From positions 1 to 64,000 of the forward strand of contig JADLEQ010000042.1 of assembly GCA_020846005.1 (NCBI GenBank): a stretch of 64,000 nt of DNA, given 5' to 3'. This DNA is from Polyangiaceae bacterium. Its GTDB lineage: Bacteria > Myxococcota_A > Polyangia > Polyangiales > Polyangiaceae. Positions 8,586 to 17,425 of the stretch are shown one piece after another. Made by a program: the position numbers and the translations under genes. The notes under the pieces were generated by a model. It was not told where the DNA came from. It saw only the letters and a program-made list of their open reading frames with translations, and made no database searches. Each line of letters starts with the position of its first letter. Position 1 is the stretch's first letter.

Positions 8586-8695
8586 ACTCGGTCCCCCGCC
8601 CTCCTCGCGCCCCGATCCCCGAGCGCCCAGCTCGCGCGCCGCTCGCCGTCGCGCCCGGCTGGCGCGCGCTGCCGCCGAGTCCCAGGTACCCCGAG

Positions 8696-11485
8696 ATGAT
8701 CCAGCCTCCCCACCCGAACGACGCGAGCCTGCCGTTCGTCGAGCAGCTCTACGAGGCGTACCTCCGCGATCCGTTCGCGGTGCCCGGTGACTGGCGCGAC
8801 TACTTCGCGGCGTTGCCCGCGGGGGGCGTGGCTCGCCTCGGCCCGACCTTCGAGCCACGGAGCGTGTTCAACCCGCGCGGAGGCGCCCCGGAGCCGACGC
8901 GCCACTCGCTCGTGCCCGGCCTCTCCGACGCCGTCGTGCTCCAGGACCGGGTCGACCAGCTCATCCGCGCGTATCGGGTGCGCGGCCACATGATCGCCGA
9001 GATCGATCCGCTCGGGCTCCCCCGGCCCATGCAGCCGGAGCTCCGGCCGTCGTTCTACGACCTCGGCGCGTACCTCGACCACACCTTCTCGGCTCGGACG
9101 ATCCAGGGCGCGGCGGCCATGACCCTCCGCGACATCCTCCTCCGCCTCCGCGCCACGTACTGTCGATCCATTGGCGTGCAGTTCATGCACATCGATGATC
9201 TCACGGTGAAGAGCTGGCTCCAGGAGCGGATGGAGGGCACGGAGAACCGCATCCGCTTGTCCCACGACGAGCAGCTCCGCATCCTGAGGCACCTGACCGA
9301 GGCCGTCACCTTCGAGGAGTTCACCCGGAAGAAGTACCAAGGGAAGAAGACGTTCTCGCTCGAGGGCAGCGAGAGCCTAGTCCCGCTCCTCGCTGTCGCG
9401 ATCGATCACGCCGCGGGGCTCGGCGTCGACGAGATCGTCCTCGGCATGGCGCACCGCGGGCGCCTGAACGTGCTGGCGAACATCCTCGGGAAGAAGCCGC
9501 GCGACATCTTCCGCGAGTTCGACGACGCGGACGCCGAACTCTACCTCGGCAGCGGCGACGTTAAGTACCACCTCGGGTATAGCTCGGACTGGCGCACGCC
9601 CGCGGGGCGCGACGTCCACCTGACGCTGTGCTTCAACCCGAGCCACCTCGAGTACGTGAACACCGTGGTGCTCGGCCGGGCGCGGGCCAAGCAAGATCGC
9701 GCGCGGGACGCCGAGCGCGCCCGCAAGCTGGCCGTGCTCATCCACGGGGACGCCGCGTTCGCGGGGGAGGGGATCGTCCAGGAGACGCTCAACCTGAGCG
9801 AGCTCGACGCCTATCAGGTCGGCGGCACGTTGCACGTCGTCGTGAACAATCAGATCGGCTTCACCACGCCTCCTGGCGAGTCGCGCAGCCAGACGTACGC
9901 AACGGACGTGGCGAAGATGCTCCAGATCCCCATCTTCCACGTCAACGGGGAGGATCCGGAGGCGGTCGCCAGCGTCGTGCGACTGGCGCTCGACTTCCGC
10001 CAGCGCTTCCGCAAGGACGTGGTCATCGACGTGTACGGCTACCGCCGCCTCGGGCACAACGAGGGCGACGAACCCGCGTTCACGCAGCCGGTGCTCTACC
10101 GCGCGATCCGCGAGCGTCCGAGCGCCCGCGAGAGCTACGTTCGGCAACTGATCGAGCATGGCGAGGTGACCCAGGACGAGGCCGATCGGGTCGCCGTCGA
10201 GGCGCGGGAGCGGCTGGAGCGCGACTTCGCCCAGGCGCGCGCCGAGGGCGCAGCCGCGGCGCCGGACTGGCTGGGGGGGCTCTGGCGAGGGTACGTGGGC
10301 GGCGCGGACGACTCCACGCCGGACGTGGAGACGGCGGTCCCGGAGGCGCGCCTCGCGTCGCTGCTCGCCCGCCAGACGGAGCTACCCGCCGACTTCCACC
10401 CGCACCGGACCCTCGAGCGGCTGCTCCACCAGCGCCGCGAGATGGCCGAGGGGGCGCGACCGCTCGACTGGGGCGCGGCGGAGGCGCTCGCCCTCGCGAC
10501 GTTGGTCACGGAGGGGGTGCGCGTTCGGCTCACCGGGCAGGACTCCGCCCGCGGCACGTTCAGTCACCGTCACGCCGTGCTCCACGACGTCGAGGACGGT
10601 CACAAGTACATGCCGCTCCTCCACTTGGAGCCGGGCCAGGCGCCCATCGAGGTCTACAACAGCCCGCTCAGCGAGGCGGGGGTCCTCGGGTTCGAGTATG
10701 GCTACAGCCTCGACTGGCCGGACGCGCTCGTCGCCTGGGAGGCGCAGTTCGGCGACTTCGCGAACTGCGCTCAGGTGATCATCGATCAGTTCATCTCGAG
10801 CGCGGAGGACAAATGGAAGCGCCTCTCCGGGATCGTGCTGCTGCTGCCGCACGGCTTCGAGGGCCAGGGCCCGGAGCACTCCAGCGCTCGGCTGGAGCGC
10901 TTCATGATGCTCACCGCCGAGCACAACCTGCAGGTGACGCAGCCGACGACGCCCGCGCAGCTCTTTCATCTGCTCCGTCGCCAGGTCCACCGCAAGTGGC
11001 GCAAGCCCCTCGTCGTCCTCACGCCGAAGAGCCTGCTCCGCCTCCCCGCCGCGACCAGCGCGCTCGCCGAGCTCGCGACCGGTCGCTTCGAGCGCATCCT
11101 GGCGGACACCCGGCCGGCGCCACGCGCGACGCGCGCCGTGCTCCTCTGCAGCGGGCGCGTGTACTACGACCTCGAGCAGCGACGCGCCGCGGCGGGCCAC
11201 GAGGACGTCGCGATCCTGCGCGTGGAGCAGCTCTACCCGCTCGGCGACGATGTCCTCCTCCGCGCGCTCGCCCGCTACGCGGACGGCACGCCCGTCCGTT
11301 GGGTGCAGGACGAGCCGGACAACATGGGCGCCTGGCGGCTCCTCCGCTACCGACTCGGCGAGCGGATCCTCGGGCGCTTCCCGCTCGCGGGCGTGTGCCG
11401 AGACGAGTCGGCGAGCCCGGCGACCGGTTCGCCGGGTGCCCACGAGCTCGAGCAGAGGCGCCTGCTCGAGGCGGCGTTCGCGTGA
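8696..11485 (+). CDS. sucA: 2-oxoglutarate dehydrogenase E1 component
   Basis: This 929-residue enzyme decarboxylates 2-oxoglutarate with thiamine diphosphate and passes the succinyl group to the E2 lipoyl domain in the TCA cycle. The N-terminus (ASLPFVEQLYEAYLRDP) is the OGDH N-terminal motif that docks E2. Family signatures follow: GMAHRGRLNVL, the ThDP region HGDAAFAGEGIVQETLNLSEL, RRLGHNEGDEP, then the transketolase-like LLLPHGFEGQGPEHSSARLERF and the C-terminal NMGAWRLLRYRL. The length equals the usual E1o size (about 930). The ATG at 8696 is chosen because the upstream in-frame sequence is non-conserved. sucB follows 84 nt downstream and lpdA lies 3.7 kb away, so all three complex subunits are local. 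Confidence 0.97.
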   Translation: MIQPPHPNDASLPFVEQLYEAYLRDPFAVPGDWRDYFAALPAGGVARLGPTFEPRSVFNPRGGAPEPTRHSLVPGLSDAVVLQDRVDQLIRAYRVRGHMIAEIDPLGLPRPMQPELRPSFYDLGAYLDHTFSARTIQGAAAMTLRDILLRLRATYCRSIGVQFMHIDDLTVKSWLQERMEGTENRIRLSHDEQLRILRHLTEAVTFEEFTRKKYQGKKTFSLEGSESLVPLLAVAIDHAAGLGVDEIVLGMAHRGRLNVLANILGKKPRDIFREFDDADAELYLGSGDVKYHLGYSSDWRTPAGRDVHLTLCFNPSHLEYVNTVVLGRARAKQDRARDAERARKLAVLIHGDAAFAGEGIVQETLNLSELDAYQVGGTLHVVVNNQIGFTTPPGESRSQTYATDVAKMLQIPIFHVNGEDPEAVASVVRLALDFRQRFRKDVVIDVYGYRRLGHNEGDEPAFTQPVLYRAIRERPSARESYVRQLIEHGEVTQDEADRVAVEARERLERDFAQARAEGAAAAPDWLGGLWRGYVGGADDSTPDVETAVPEARLASLLARQTELPADFHPHRTLERLLHQRREMAEGARPLDWGAAEALALATLVTEGVRVRLTGQDSARGTFSHRHAVLHDVEDGHKYMPLLHLEPGQAPIEVYNSPLSEAGVLGFEYGYSLDWPDALVAWEAQFGDFANCAQVIIDQFISSAEDKWKRLSGIVLLLPHGFEGQGPEHSSARLERFMMLTAEHNLQVTQPTTPAQLFHLLRRQVHRKWRKPLVVLTPKSLLRLPAATSALAELATGRFERILADTRPAPRATRAVLLCSGRVYYDLEQRRAAAGHEDVAILRVEQLYPLGDDVLLRALARYADGTPVRWVQDEPDNMGAWRLLRYRLGERILGRFPLAGVCRDESASPATGSPGAHELEQRRLLEAAFA

Positions 11486-11569
11486 CGGGCGCGGCGTCGG
11501 CGTGCGCGCTTCGCGCGGGCGAGGGTTCGCGCTATCCCGGCCGGTGCTGGATTCGATGAGGAGTCGAGG

Positions 11570-12778
11570 ATGCCGATCGAGCTGAAGGTCCCGAGCGTGG
11601 GTGAGTCGATCACCGAGGTGCAGATCGGCGAGTGGCTCAAGAAGGTCGGCGACCGCGTCGACCGCGACGAGCCCCTCGCGATGATCGAGACGGACAAGGT
11701 GACCGTCGAGCTGGTCGCGCCGGTGGCCGGGGTGCTCGCGAAGATCCTCGTCCCCTCGGGGAGCCCCGCGGTCGTGGGGCAGGTGGTGGGAGAGCTCGCG
11801 GAGGCCTCGGCGGTCGTCGAGGCGGCCCCGCCTGCGTCGGCGCGAGCGCCCGACTCTCGCCGAGCGAGCGTCCCGCCGGAGGGCTTCGCTCGGGTGATGC
11901 CGTCGGCCAAGCGCCTGCTGCACGAGCGGGGCCTGAGCGCCGAGGAGGTCGAGGCGACGGGGCCCGGGGGCCGGCTGCTCAAGGAGGACGTGCTCCGCCA
12001 CGCGGCGGCCCCCGCGCCTCCCGCGCCCGCGGTCCCGGCGCCGAGGCCGGCTGCTGCAGCGCCCAGGCCCGCGGGCTCGCGCGGCGAGGAGGTCGTGCCG
12101 ATGACGCCGATGCGCAAGCGCATCGCGGAGCGGCTCGTCGAGTCGCAGAACACGGCGGCCCTGCTCACCACCTTCAACGAGATCGACATGGGGGCGGTGA
12201 TGGAGCTGCGCCGCCAGCACCAGGAGGCCTTCCAGCAGAAGCACGGCGTGAAGCTCGGCTTCATGTCCTTCTTCGTGAAGGCCGCGATCGAGGCGCTCAA
12301 GCTCGTCCCGCAAGTGAACGCCGAGATCCGCGGGACGGATCTCGTGTTCAAGGACTACTACGACATCGGGGTGGCCGTCGGCGGCGGCAAGGGTCTCGTC
12401 GTGCCCGTGCTCCGCGACGCCGAGCGGCTGAGCTTCGCCGAGGTCGAGCGGCTCATCGCCGACTACGGCCAGCGGGCGAAGGAGAGCAAGCTGACGCTCG
12501 AGGAGCTCACCGGCGGGACGTTCACCATCTCCAATGGCGGGATCTACGGCTCGCTCCTCTCGACGCCGATCCTCAATCCGCCCCAGAGCGGCATCCTCGG
12601 CCTCCACGCGATCCAGGATCGCCCTGTGGCGCGCGACGGGCAGGTCGTCATCCGGCCGATGATGTACGTCGCGCTCACGTACGATCACCGCATCGTCGAC
12701 GGCCGCGAGGCGGTCACGTTCCTCCGGCGCATCAAGGACTGCGTCGAGGGCCCCGCGCGCATCCTGATCGAGGCCTGA
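11570..12778 (+). CDS. sucB: Dihydrolipoyllysine-residue succinyltransferase (2-oxoglutarate dehydrogenase E2)
   Basis: This 402-residue E2 has a lipoyl domain with the lipoylated Lys43 (ETDKVTVEL), an Ala/Pro linker, a peripheral-subunit-binding domain ([20 protein letters not shown]...GRLLKEDVL, about residues 105-145) and a catalytic acyltransferase domain. The catalytic domain ends in [12 protein letters not shown] with His373 and Asp377. It transfers the succinyl group from E1 to CoA and forms the core of the complex. The Shine-Dalgarno GAGGAG lies before the ATG. It is transcribed in the same direction as sucA with an 84-nt gap, so cotranscription is likely. A single lipoyl domain is normal for SucB. 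Confidence 0.97.
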   Translation: MPIELKVPSVGESITEVQIGEWLKKVGDRVDRDEPLAMIETDKVTVELVAPVAGVLAKILVPSGSPAVVGQVVGELAEASAVVEAAPPASARAPDSRRASVPPEGFARVMPSAKRLLHERGLSAEEVEATGPGGRLLKEDVLRHAAAPAPPAPAVPAPRPAAAAPRPAGSRGEEVVPMTPMRKRIAERLVESQNTAALLTTFNEIDMGAVMELRRQHQEAFQQKHGVKLGFMSFFVKAAIEALKLVPQVNAEIRGTDLVFKDYYDIGVAVGGGKGLVVPVLRDAERLSFAEVERLIADYGQRAKESKLTLEELTGGTFTISNGGIYGSLLSTPILNPPQSGILGLHAIQDRPVARDGQVVIRPMMYVALTYDHRIVDGREAVTFLRRIKDCVEGPARILIEA

Positions 12779-12933
12779 GCGGGCCCCAAGGCGGCCGCGA
12801 CGGGTCCGGCGGGGGGGGGCGCCGGGAGAATTCGGTGCGCCCTCCGTCCGTTTCTTCGAGCGGAAGCGCCGAGGAAACGCCCAGGAAACCTCCGCCCGTC
12901 ACGCTGGGGGCATCCGGTACGGAGGATCGTTCG

Positions 12934-14247
12934 ATGGAGATCAACGGCAGCGACACGGCTTGGGTTCTCGTTTCCACCGCCCTCGTCCTCCTGATGACGC
13001 CAGGGCTCGCGCTGTTCTACGGCGGCATGGTCCGGTCGAAGAACGTGCTCAGCACCTTCATGCACAGCTTCTGTGCGATGGGCATCGTGACGGTGCTGTG
13101 GGTGACCATCGGGTACTCGCTGGCGTTCTCGCCCACGGCGGCCGGCGGCTTCGTCGGCGGGCTGGGCCACGTCTTCCTGGAGGGCGTCGGCGTCACACCG
13201 CGGGAAGGGACGACGGTCCCTCACCTGGTGTTCATGGCGTTCCAGCTCATGTTCGCGATCATCACACCAGCGCTGATCAGCGGCGCGTACGCCGAGCGGC
13301 TCAAGTTCTCGACCTACGTCGCCTTCACCGCGCTCTGGTCCCTCCTGGTCTACGCCCCGCTCGCTCACTGGGTGTGGGCGCCCGAGGGGTGGCTCCTGAA
13401 GCGCGGGGCGCTCGACTTCGCGGGCGGGACCGTCGTGCACCTCTCGAGCGGCGCCAGCGCGCTCGTGGTCGCGATCGTCCTCGGCAAGCGGATCGGCTAC
13501 CCGCACCGCAAGGCGCCGCCGCACAACCTCACGCTGACGCTCGTCGGCGCCGGGATCCTGTGGTTCGGGTGGTTCGGCTTCAACGCGGGCTCGTCGCTCG
13601 GCGCGAACGGCATCGCCGCGCTCGCGCTGGTAAACACGCACGTCGCCGCGGCGGCGGGCGCCATCGCCTGGGCCGCGGTCGAGTGGATCCGCCACGGGAA
13701 GCCCTCCTCGCTGGGCGTGGCGTCCGGGCTCGTCGCGGGGCTCGTCGTGATCACGCCGGCGGCGGGCTTCGTCGGGCCGATGGCGTCGATCGCCCTGGGC
13801 GTCGCTGGCGGGATCGTCTGCTACGGCGGCGTCCAGCTCAAGGGCCGGCTCGGCTACGACGACAGCCTCGACGCCTTCGGTGTGCACGGTGTCGGCGGGC
13901 TCGTCGGCGCCATCCTGACGGGCGTGTTCGCCGCGAAGGCCTGGAACCCCGCTGGCCAGGACGGCCTGCTCTACGGCGGCACCCAGCTGTTCGTCGAGCA
14001 GTTCATCGCCGCGGGCGCGGCCGCCGGCTACGCGGTGATCGTGACGTTCGTCCTCCTCAAGGTCCTGGACGCGGTGCTCGGGCTGCGCGCCGCGAAGGAT
14101 GATGAGCAGGAGGGCCTCGACATCACGGTGCACGGCGAGGAGGCCTATGCCCTCGCCGACGGCCCCGGCGCGCGCTCCCTCCACGCCGAGGCCAGCGCGC
14201 ACGAGGACGAGGCGCCCGCCGCGGAGCTGGTCGCGAAGAGCGTCTGA
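12934..14247 (+). CDS. amt: Ammonium transporter, Amt family
   Basis: This 437-residue inner-membrane channel conducts ammonium/ammonia. The frame shows about eleven hydrophobic segments and the family blocks: MTPGLALFYGGMVRSKNVLS, an Asp-containing DFAGGTVVHLSSG with the first pore His context, FGWFGFNAGSSL and DAFGVHGVGGLVGAILTGVF with the second pore His. The N-terminus lacks a long cleavable signal. The cytoplasmic tail (about residues 385-437) is acidic and Ala/Glu-rich, longer than minimal AmtB. The Shine-Dalgarno GGAGG lies 7 nt before the ATG. No PII gene (glnK) lies beside it, unlike in most bacteria, and no sigma-54 promoter was found upstream. Confidence 0.95.
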   Translation: MEINGSDTAWVLVSTALVLLMTPGLALFYGGMVRSKNVLSTFMHSFCAMGIVTVLWVTIGYSLAFSPTAAGGFVGGLGHVFLEGVGVTPREGTTVPHLVFMAFQLMFAIITPALISGAYAERLKFSTYVAFTALWSLLVYAPLAHWVWAPEGWLLKRGALDFAGGTVVHLSSGASALVVAIVLGKRIGYPHRKAPPHNLTLTLVGAGILWFGWFGFNAGSSLGANGIAALALVNTHVAAAAGAIAWAAVEWIRHGKPSSLGVASGLVAGLVVITPAAGFVGPMASIALGVAGGIVCYGGVQLKGRLGYDDSLDAFGVHGVGGLVGAILTGVFAAKAWNPAGQDGLLYGGTQLFVEQFIAAGAAAGYAVIVTFVLLKVLDAVLGLRAAKDDEQEGLDITVHGEEAYALADGPGARSLHAEASAHEDEAPAAELVAKSV

Positions 14248-14256
14248 GCGGGTCGG

Positions 14257-14309
14257 CGCGGGCGGCCCTCGGGGCCGCCCGCGTGCCCCGGCGCGACGAG
14301 CGCCGGGGC
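14257..14309. terminator. Two back-to-back hairpins between convergent genes
   Basis: Two strong inverted repeats fill the gap between amt and the minus-strand amidotransferase. The first has GGGCGGCC (14260-14267) pairing with GGCCGCCC (14273-14280), extended on both sides. The second has CCCCGGCGC (14286-14294) and GCGCCGGGG (14300-14308) around a GACGA loop. There is no T tract, but position and stability suggest a bidirectional terminator. Confidence 0.6.
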
Positions 14310-14318
14310 GCGCGCGCC

Positions 14319-15062
14319 TCAGGCGAGCAGCGCCGTGACCAGGGCGTCCAGCAGGCGGTCGCCGGACGCGCGGAGCGAGGGCTCGTACCTCGCCGTGTCG
14401 GACCGGATCTGCTCCGCGGCGCCCTCACCCAGCGCCGCTCTCGCGAAGTCGGCGTCCGCCGCGAGGAGCGCGTCGATGGAGTCGCGGTCCGCCTCGCAGT
14501 GGAACTGCAGGCCGAAGCAGCGCTCGCCGATCGCGAACGCCTGATGGGCGCAGCTGTCGGTGGAGGCGAACAGCGTGGCGCCGGCTGGCAGGTCGAAGGT
14601 GTCGCCGTGCCAGTGGAACATCGGCTCGCGCTCGGCGACCGCCCGGGTCACCGGGTGCGCGCCGCGCGGGAAGCGCACCTCGCCCCAGCCGACCTCCGGG
14701 GCGCGCTCACGGGCGCCTCCCGCGCCGAGCCGCGTGTTGGGGTAGACGCGAGCGCCCGCGGCGTGGGCGATGAGCTGTGCGCCGAGGCACACGCCGAGGA
14801 CGGGCTCGCCGAGGCGCACCCGCTGCTCGACCAGCGCCAGCTCCGCGCGGAGGAATGGCCAGCGCGGGTCGTCGAGGTCGCTGACGCCCATCGGGCCCCC
14901 CAACACGACGAGCGCCGTCCCCGTCTCCACCGACGCCGGGACGGCAGCGCCGTCGCACAGCCGCACGACCTCGAGTCGGGCGCCGGCTCGCGCGAACGCG
15001 CCCGCGAGGCGCGCGGGGCCCTCGAACGGGACGTGCTGGAGCGCGACGGCGCCACGGGACAT
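14319..15062 (-). CDS. Class I glutamine amidotransferase
   Basis: This 247-residue stand-alone amidotransferase domain contains the oxyanion strand (VVLGGPMGVSDLDDP), the nucleophile elbow GVCLGAQLIAHAAGA with Cys92, and a His-containing LQFHCEAD about 95 residues later, preceded by MFHWHGDTFDLP. This is the pattern of the GMP-synthase-like GATase1 subgroup, where Cys-His-Glu releases ammonia from glutamine or acts as a gamma-glutamyl hydrolase. It carries no synthetase domain. A GGA-type Shine-Dalgarno precedes the ATG at 15062; a longer upstream frame is not conserved. Substrate unknown. It is convergent with amt, so a nitrogen-related role is suggestive only. Confidence 0.88.
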   Translation of the reverse strand: MSRGAVALQHVPFEGPARLAGAFARAGARLEVVRLCDGAAVPASVETGTALVVLGGPMGVSDLDDPRWPFLRAELALVEQRVRLGEPVLGVCLGAQLIAHAAGARVYPNTRLGAGGARERAPEVGWGEVRFPRGAHPVTRAVAEREPMFHWHGDTFDLPAGATLFASTDSCAHQAFAIGERCFGLQFHCEADRDSIDALLAADADFARAALGEGAAEQIRSDTARYEPSLRASGDRLLDALVTALLA

Positions 15063-15181
15063 CGACGGAGTCCTACGCGCGCCGCCCGGGCGCGGGCAAG
15101 CGATCGCCGCGTCGGCGCCGCGGCGGCGGCCCGAGGCCCCGCCTCGGGCCCTCTGCTCGCGGTGCACTATGCTGCGCGCCC

Positions 15182-16591
15182 ATGTCGACCCCCGCTCCCT
15201 CGGACACCGCCGCTCGCTTCGACCTCGCCGTCCTCGGCGGCGGGCCGGGCGGCTACGTCGCCGCGATCCGCGCCGCGCAGCTCGGGCTCCGCGTCGCCTG
15301 TGTCGAGCAGGAGCCCGCGCTCGGAGGCACCTGTCTCCGCGTGGGCTGCATCCCGAGCAAGGCGCTCCTCGAGTCGAGCGAGCGCTACGCGGAGGCGAAG
15401 AACGGGCTCCTCGCGCATGGCGTGCGCGTCGCGAGCGTGGAGCTCGATCTCGCGGCGATGCACGCGCGCCGGCAGGGCGTGGTCAAGACGATGACCCAGG
15501 GCATCGACTTCCTGTTCAAGAAGCATGGCATCACGCGGGTCGTCGGGCGCGGCTCGATCGCCGGCCCCGGGCGGCTGCGCGTCGAGGGGGAGACGCCGAC
15601 CGAGCTCCAGGCGACGCACGTCCTCCTCGCGACCGGCAGCCGGGTGGTCGAGCTCCCAGGGGTCGAGCTCGACGGCGATCGCGTCGGGACGAGCACCGAG
15701 GCGCTGGCGTACCCGGAGGTGCCGGGACACCTCGTGGTGATCGGCGCCGGGTACATCGGACTCGAGCTCGGGAGCGTGTGGAGCCGGCTCGGCGCCAAGG
15801 TGACGATCCTCGAGTATCTCGATCGCGTCCTCCCGGGGATGGACTCCGAGATCGCCAACGAGGCGCGGCGGACCCTCGCGAAGCAGGGCCTGGAGTTCCG
15901 CCTCGGCACGCGCGTCGTGGGGGCGCGGGCCCACGGGGATCGCTGCGTCGTCGAGATCGAGGGCGCGGCGTCGCTCGAGTGCGATCGTGTCCTCTCCTGC
16001 GCCGGTCGCGCGCCGCGCACCGCGGAGCTCGGGCTCGAGGCGGTGGGGATCCGACTCGACGACCGCGGGCGGATCGAGATCGACGACCGGTTCAGGACCA
16101 CCGCGCCCGGGTTCTACGCCGTAGGCGACGTCGTCCGCGGCCCGATGCTCGCCCACAAGGCGTCGGAGGAGGGCGTGGCGTGCGTCGAGTGGATCGTGAA
16201 CGGTTGGGGGCACGTCGGCTACGACGCCATCCCCGGCATCGTGTACACCCACCCCGAGGTCGCTACGGTCGGCAAGAGCGAGGACGAGCTGAAGGCCGCA
16301 GGCGTCCCTCACCGCAAGGGCGTCTTCCCGTTCTCGGCGAACGGGCGGGCTCGCGCGCTGGGCCAGGCAGAGGGCCGCGTGAAGGTGCTCGCGCACGCCG
16401 AGACGGATCGCATCCTGGGGGTGCACGTGATCGGGCCGCGCGCGGGCGACCTGATCGCCGAGGCGGCGGTCGCGATCGAGCTCGGCGCGTCGAGCGAGGA
16501 CCTGGCGCGGTCGTGCCACGCGCACCCGACGCTCGCAGAGTCCCTCAAGGAGGCCGCGCTCGCGGTGGACGGCCGCGCCCTGCACGTCTGA
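15182..16591 (+). CDS. lpdA: Dihydrolipoyl dehydrogenase (E3)
   Basis: This 469-residue flavoprotein reoxidises the dihydrolipoyl arm of 2-oxo-acid dehydrogenase E2 subunits with NAD+. It has an FAD dinucleotide fold (VLGGGPGGYVAAIRAAQLG), a redox-active disulfide Cys51/Cys56 (GGTCLRVGCIPSK), an NAD-binding fold (VIGAGYIGLELGSVW) and an FAD-binding YAVGDVVRG. The dimerisation domain contains the catalytic HAHPTLAESLKEA (His448, Glu453). Length and motifs are fully typical. It serves the SucAB complex encoded 2.4 kb upstream but has its own transcription unit, separated by a minus-strand gene. The start has no strong Shine-Dalgarno. Confidence 0.96.
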   Translation: MSTPAPSDTAARFDLAVLGGGPGGYVAAIRAAQLGLRVACVEQEPALGGTCLRVGCIPSKALLESSERYAEAKNGLLAHGVRVASVELDLAAMHARRQGVVKTMTQGIDFLFKKHGITRVVGRGSIAGPGRLRVEGETPTELQATHVLLATGSRVVELPGVELDGDRVGTSTEALAYPEVPGHLVVIGAGYIGLELGSVWSRLGAKVTILEYLDRVLPGMDSEIANEARRTLAKQGLEFRLGTRVVGARAHGDRCVVEIEGAASLECDRVLSCAGRAPRTAELGLEAVGIRLDDRGRIEIDDRFRTTAPGFYAVGDVVRGPMLAHKASEEGVACVEWIVNGWGHVGYDAIPGIVYTHPEVATVGKSEDELKAAGVPHRKGVFPFSANGRARALGQAEGRVKVLAHAETDRILGVHVIGPRAGDLIAEAAVAIELGASSEDLARSCHAHPTLAESLKEAALAVDGRALHV

Positions 16592-16595
16592 GCGC

Positions 16596-17339
16596 TCAGG
16601 GCGCCGCAGCGCCGGCGGCGCGCCGGTGCCGCTCGTAGAGCGAGTCACGCCACGCGATCACCTCGGCGAACCGCTCGGCGAGCGCGGGGCGTGTCCAGGC
16701 GGCGCGGGTCCCGGGCCCGAGCGGCAGGAAGCGCTCGGCAACCGGCTGGATCGCCTGCACGACCCCGGCGAGCGCGATGTCGACCAGCGAGAAGGTGCCG
16801 TCCACGTAGCCCGGCCGCACCGCGTCGCGCGCGCGGTCGAGCAGCGCCGCCACTCGCGCCTCGGCGTCGGCGTCCGGCTCGGTGGAGCCGTACTTCCAGC
16901 GCAGCACCGCCGTGCCGAAGCGCGCGGTCGGCCCCTTCAGCGCGCGCGGCATCGGGAGCGGGACGCTCTCCGCGCTCGCCAGCGGGCTGGCCTCGATCGC
17001 GCGCAGCACCAGGCTCCGCGCGGCGTCGAGCGCGCCCTCGATGCCGGGCATCCACGCGTCGAGCGCGCGCTCGTGGCCGGCGCAGAGCGGATCCCCGCGC
17101 CCCGTGCGGTCGGCGTGCTCGGCGATCCCGCGCGAGTCCCACACGGGGCCGCCCGGGCCGAGGAGCACGGGCACCGACACCCGCCCCGTGAGCCGCCGTG
17201 CGCGCAGGCGCAGGGCGGGCTCCCCCACCACCGGCAGGTAGCTCTCGAAGGCGTGCGGGATACCGTGGTGATCGAGCGCCCAGCGCGCGCGCTCCGTCCA
17301 GGGGGAGTACGCGAGGCCGATGAGGACGTGGCGGGTCAT
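16596..17339 (-). CDS. Glutathione S-transferase-like protein
   Basis: This 247-residue protein has an N-terminal thioredoxin-fold GST domain. MTRHVLIGLAYSPWTERARWALDHHGIPHAF resembles the GST_N entry with a Ser/Trp active-site region, and VSVPVLLGPGGPVWDSRGIAEHAD matches the cis-Pro and glutathione gamma-glutamyl site. An all-helical C-terminal domain follows (GTFSLVDIALAGVVQAI, with the N-capping S/T-x-x-D motif). Substrate unknown; it could be a detoxifying transferase or a non-catalytic homologue. The stop lies 5 nt from the lpdA stop on the other strand. The ATG at 17339 gives the conserved N-terminus. Confidence 0.85.
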   Translation of the reverse strand: MTRHVLIGLAYSPWTERARWALDHHGIPHAFESYLPVVGEPALRLRARRLTGRVSVPVLLGPGGPVWDSRGIAEHADRTGRGDPLCAGHERALDAWMPGIEGALDAARSLVLRAIEASPLASAESVPLPMPRALKGPTARFGTAVLRWKYGSTEPDADAEARVAALLDRARDAVRPGYVDGTFSLVDIALAGVVQAIQPVAERFLPLGPGTRAAWTRPALAERFAEVIAWRDSLYERHRRAAGAAAP

Positions 17340-17425
17340 CGGGCGCGAGCCTAGTTCGGCCCGCGCGGCGCGCCATTCCCCTCGCTCGCTCCCCATCTCC
17401 CGTCCGGCGCGCTAGCGGTGGGCCC

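Noticed and set aside
12779-12933. A sigma-54 promoter for amt, expected for nitrogen control
   Set aside because: No GG-N10-GC element with TTGC was found in the gap.
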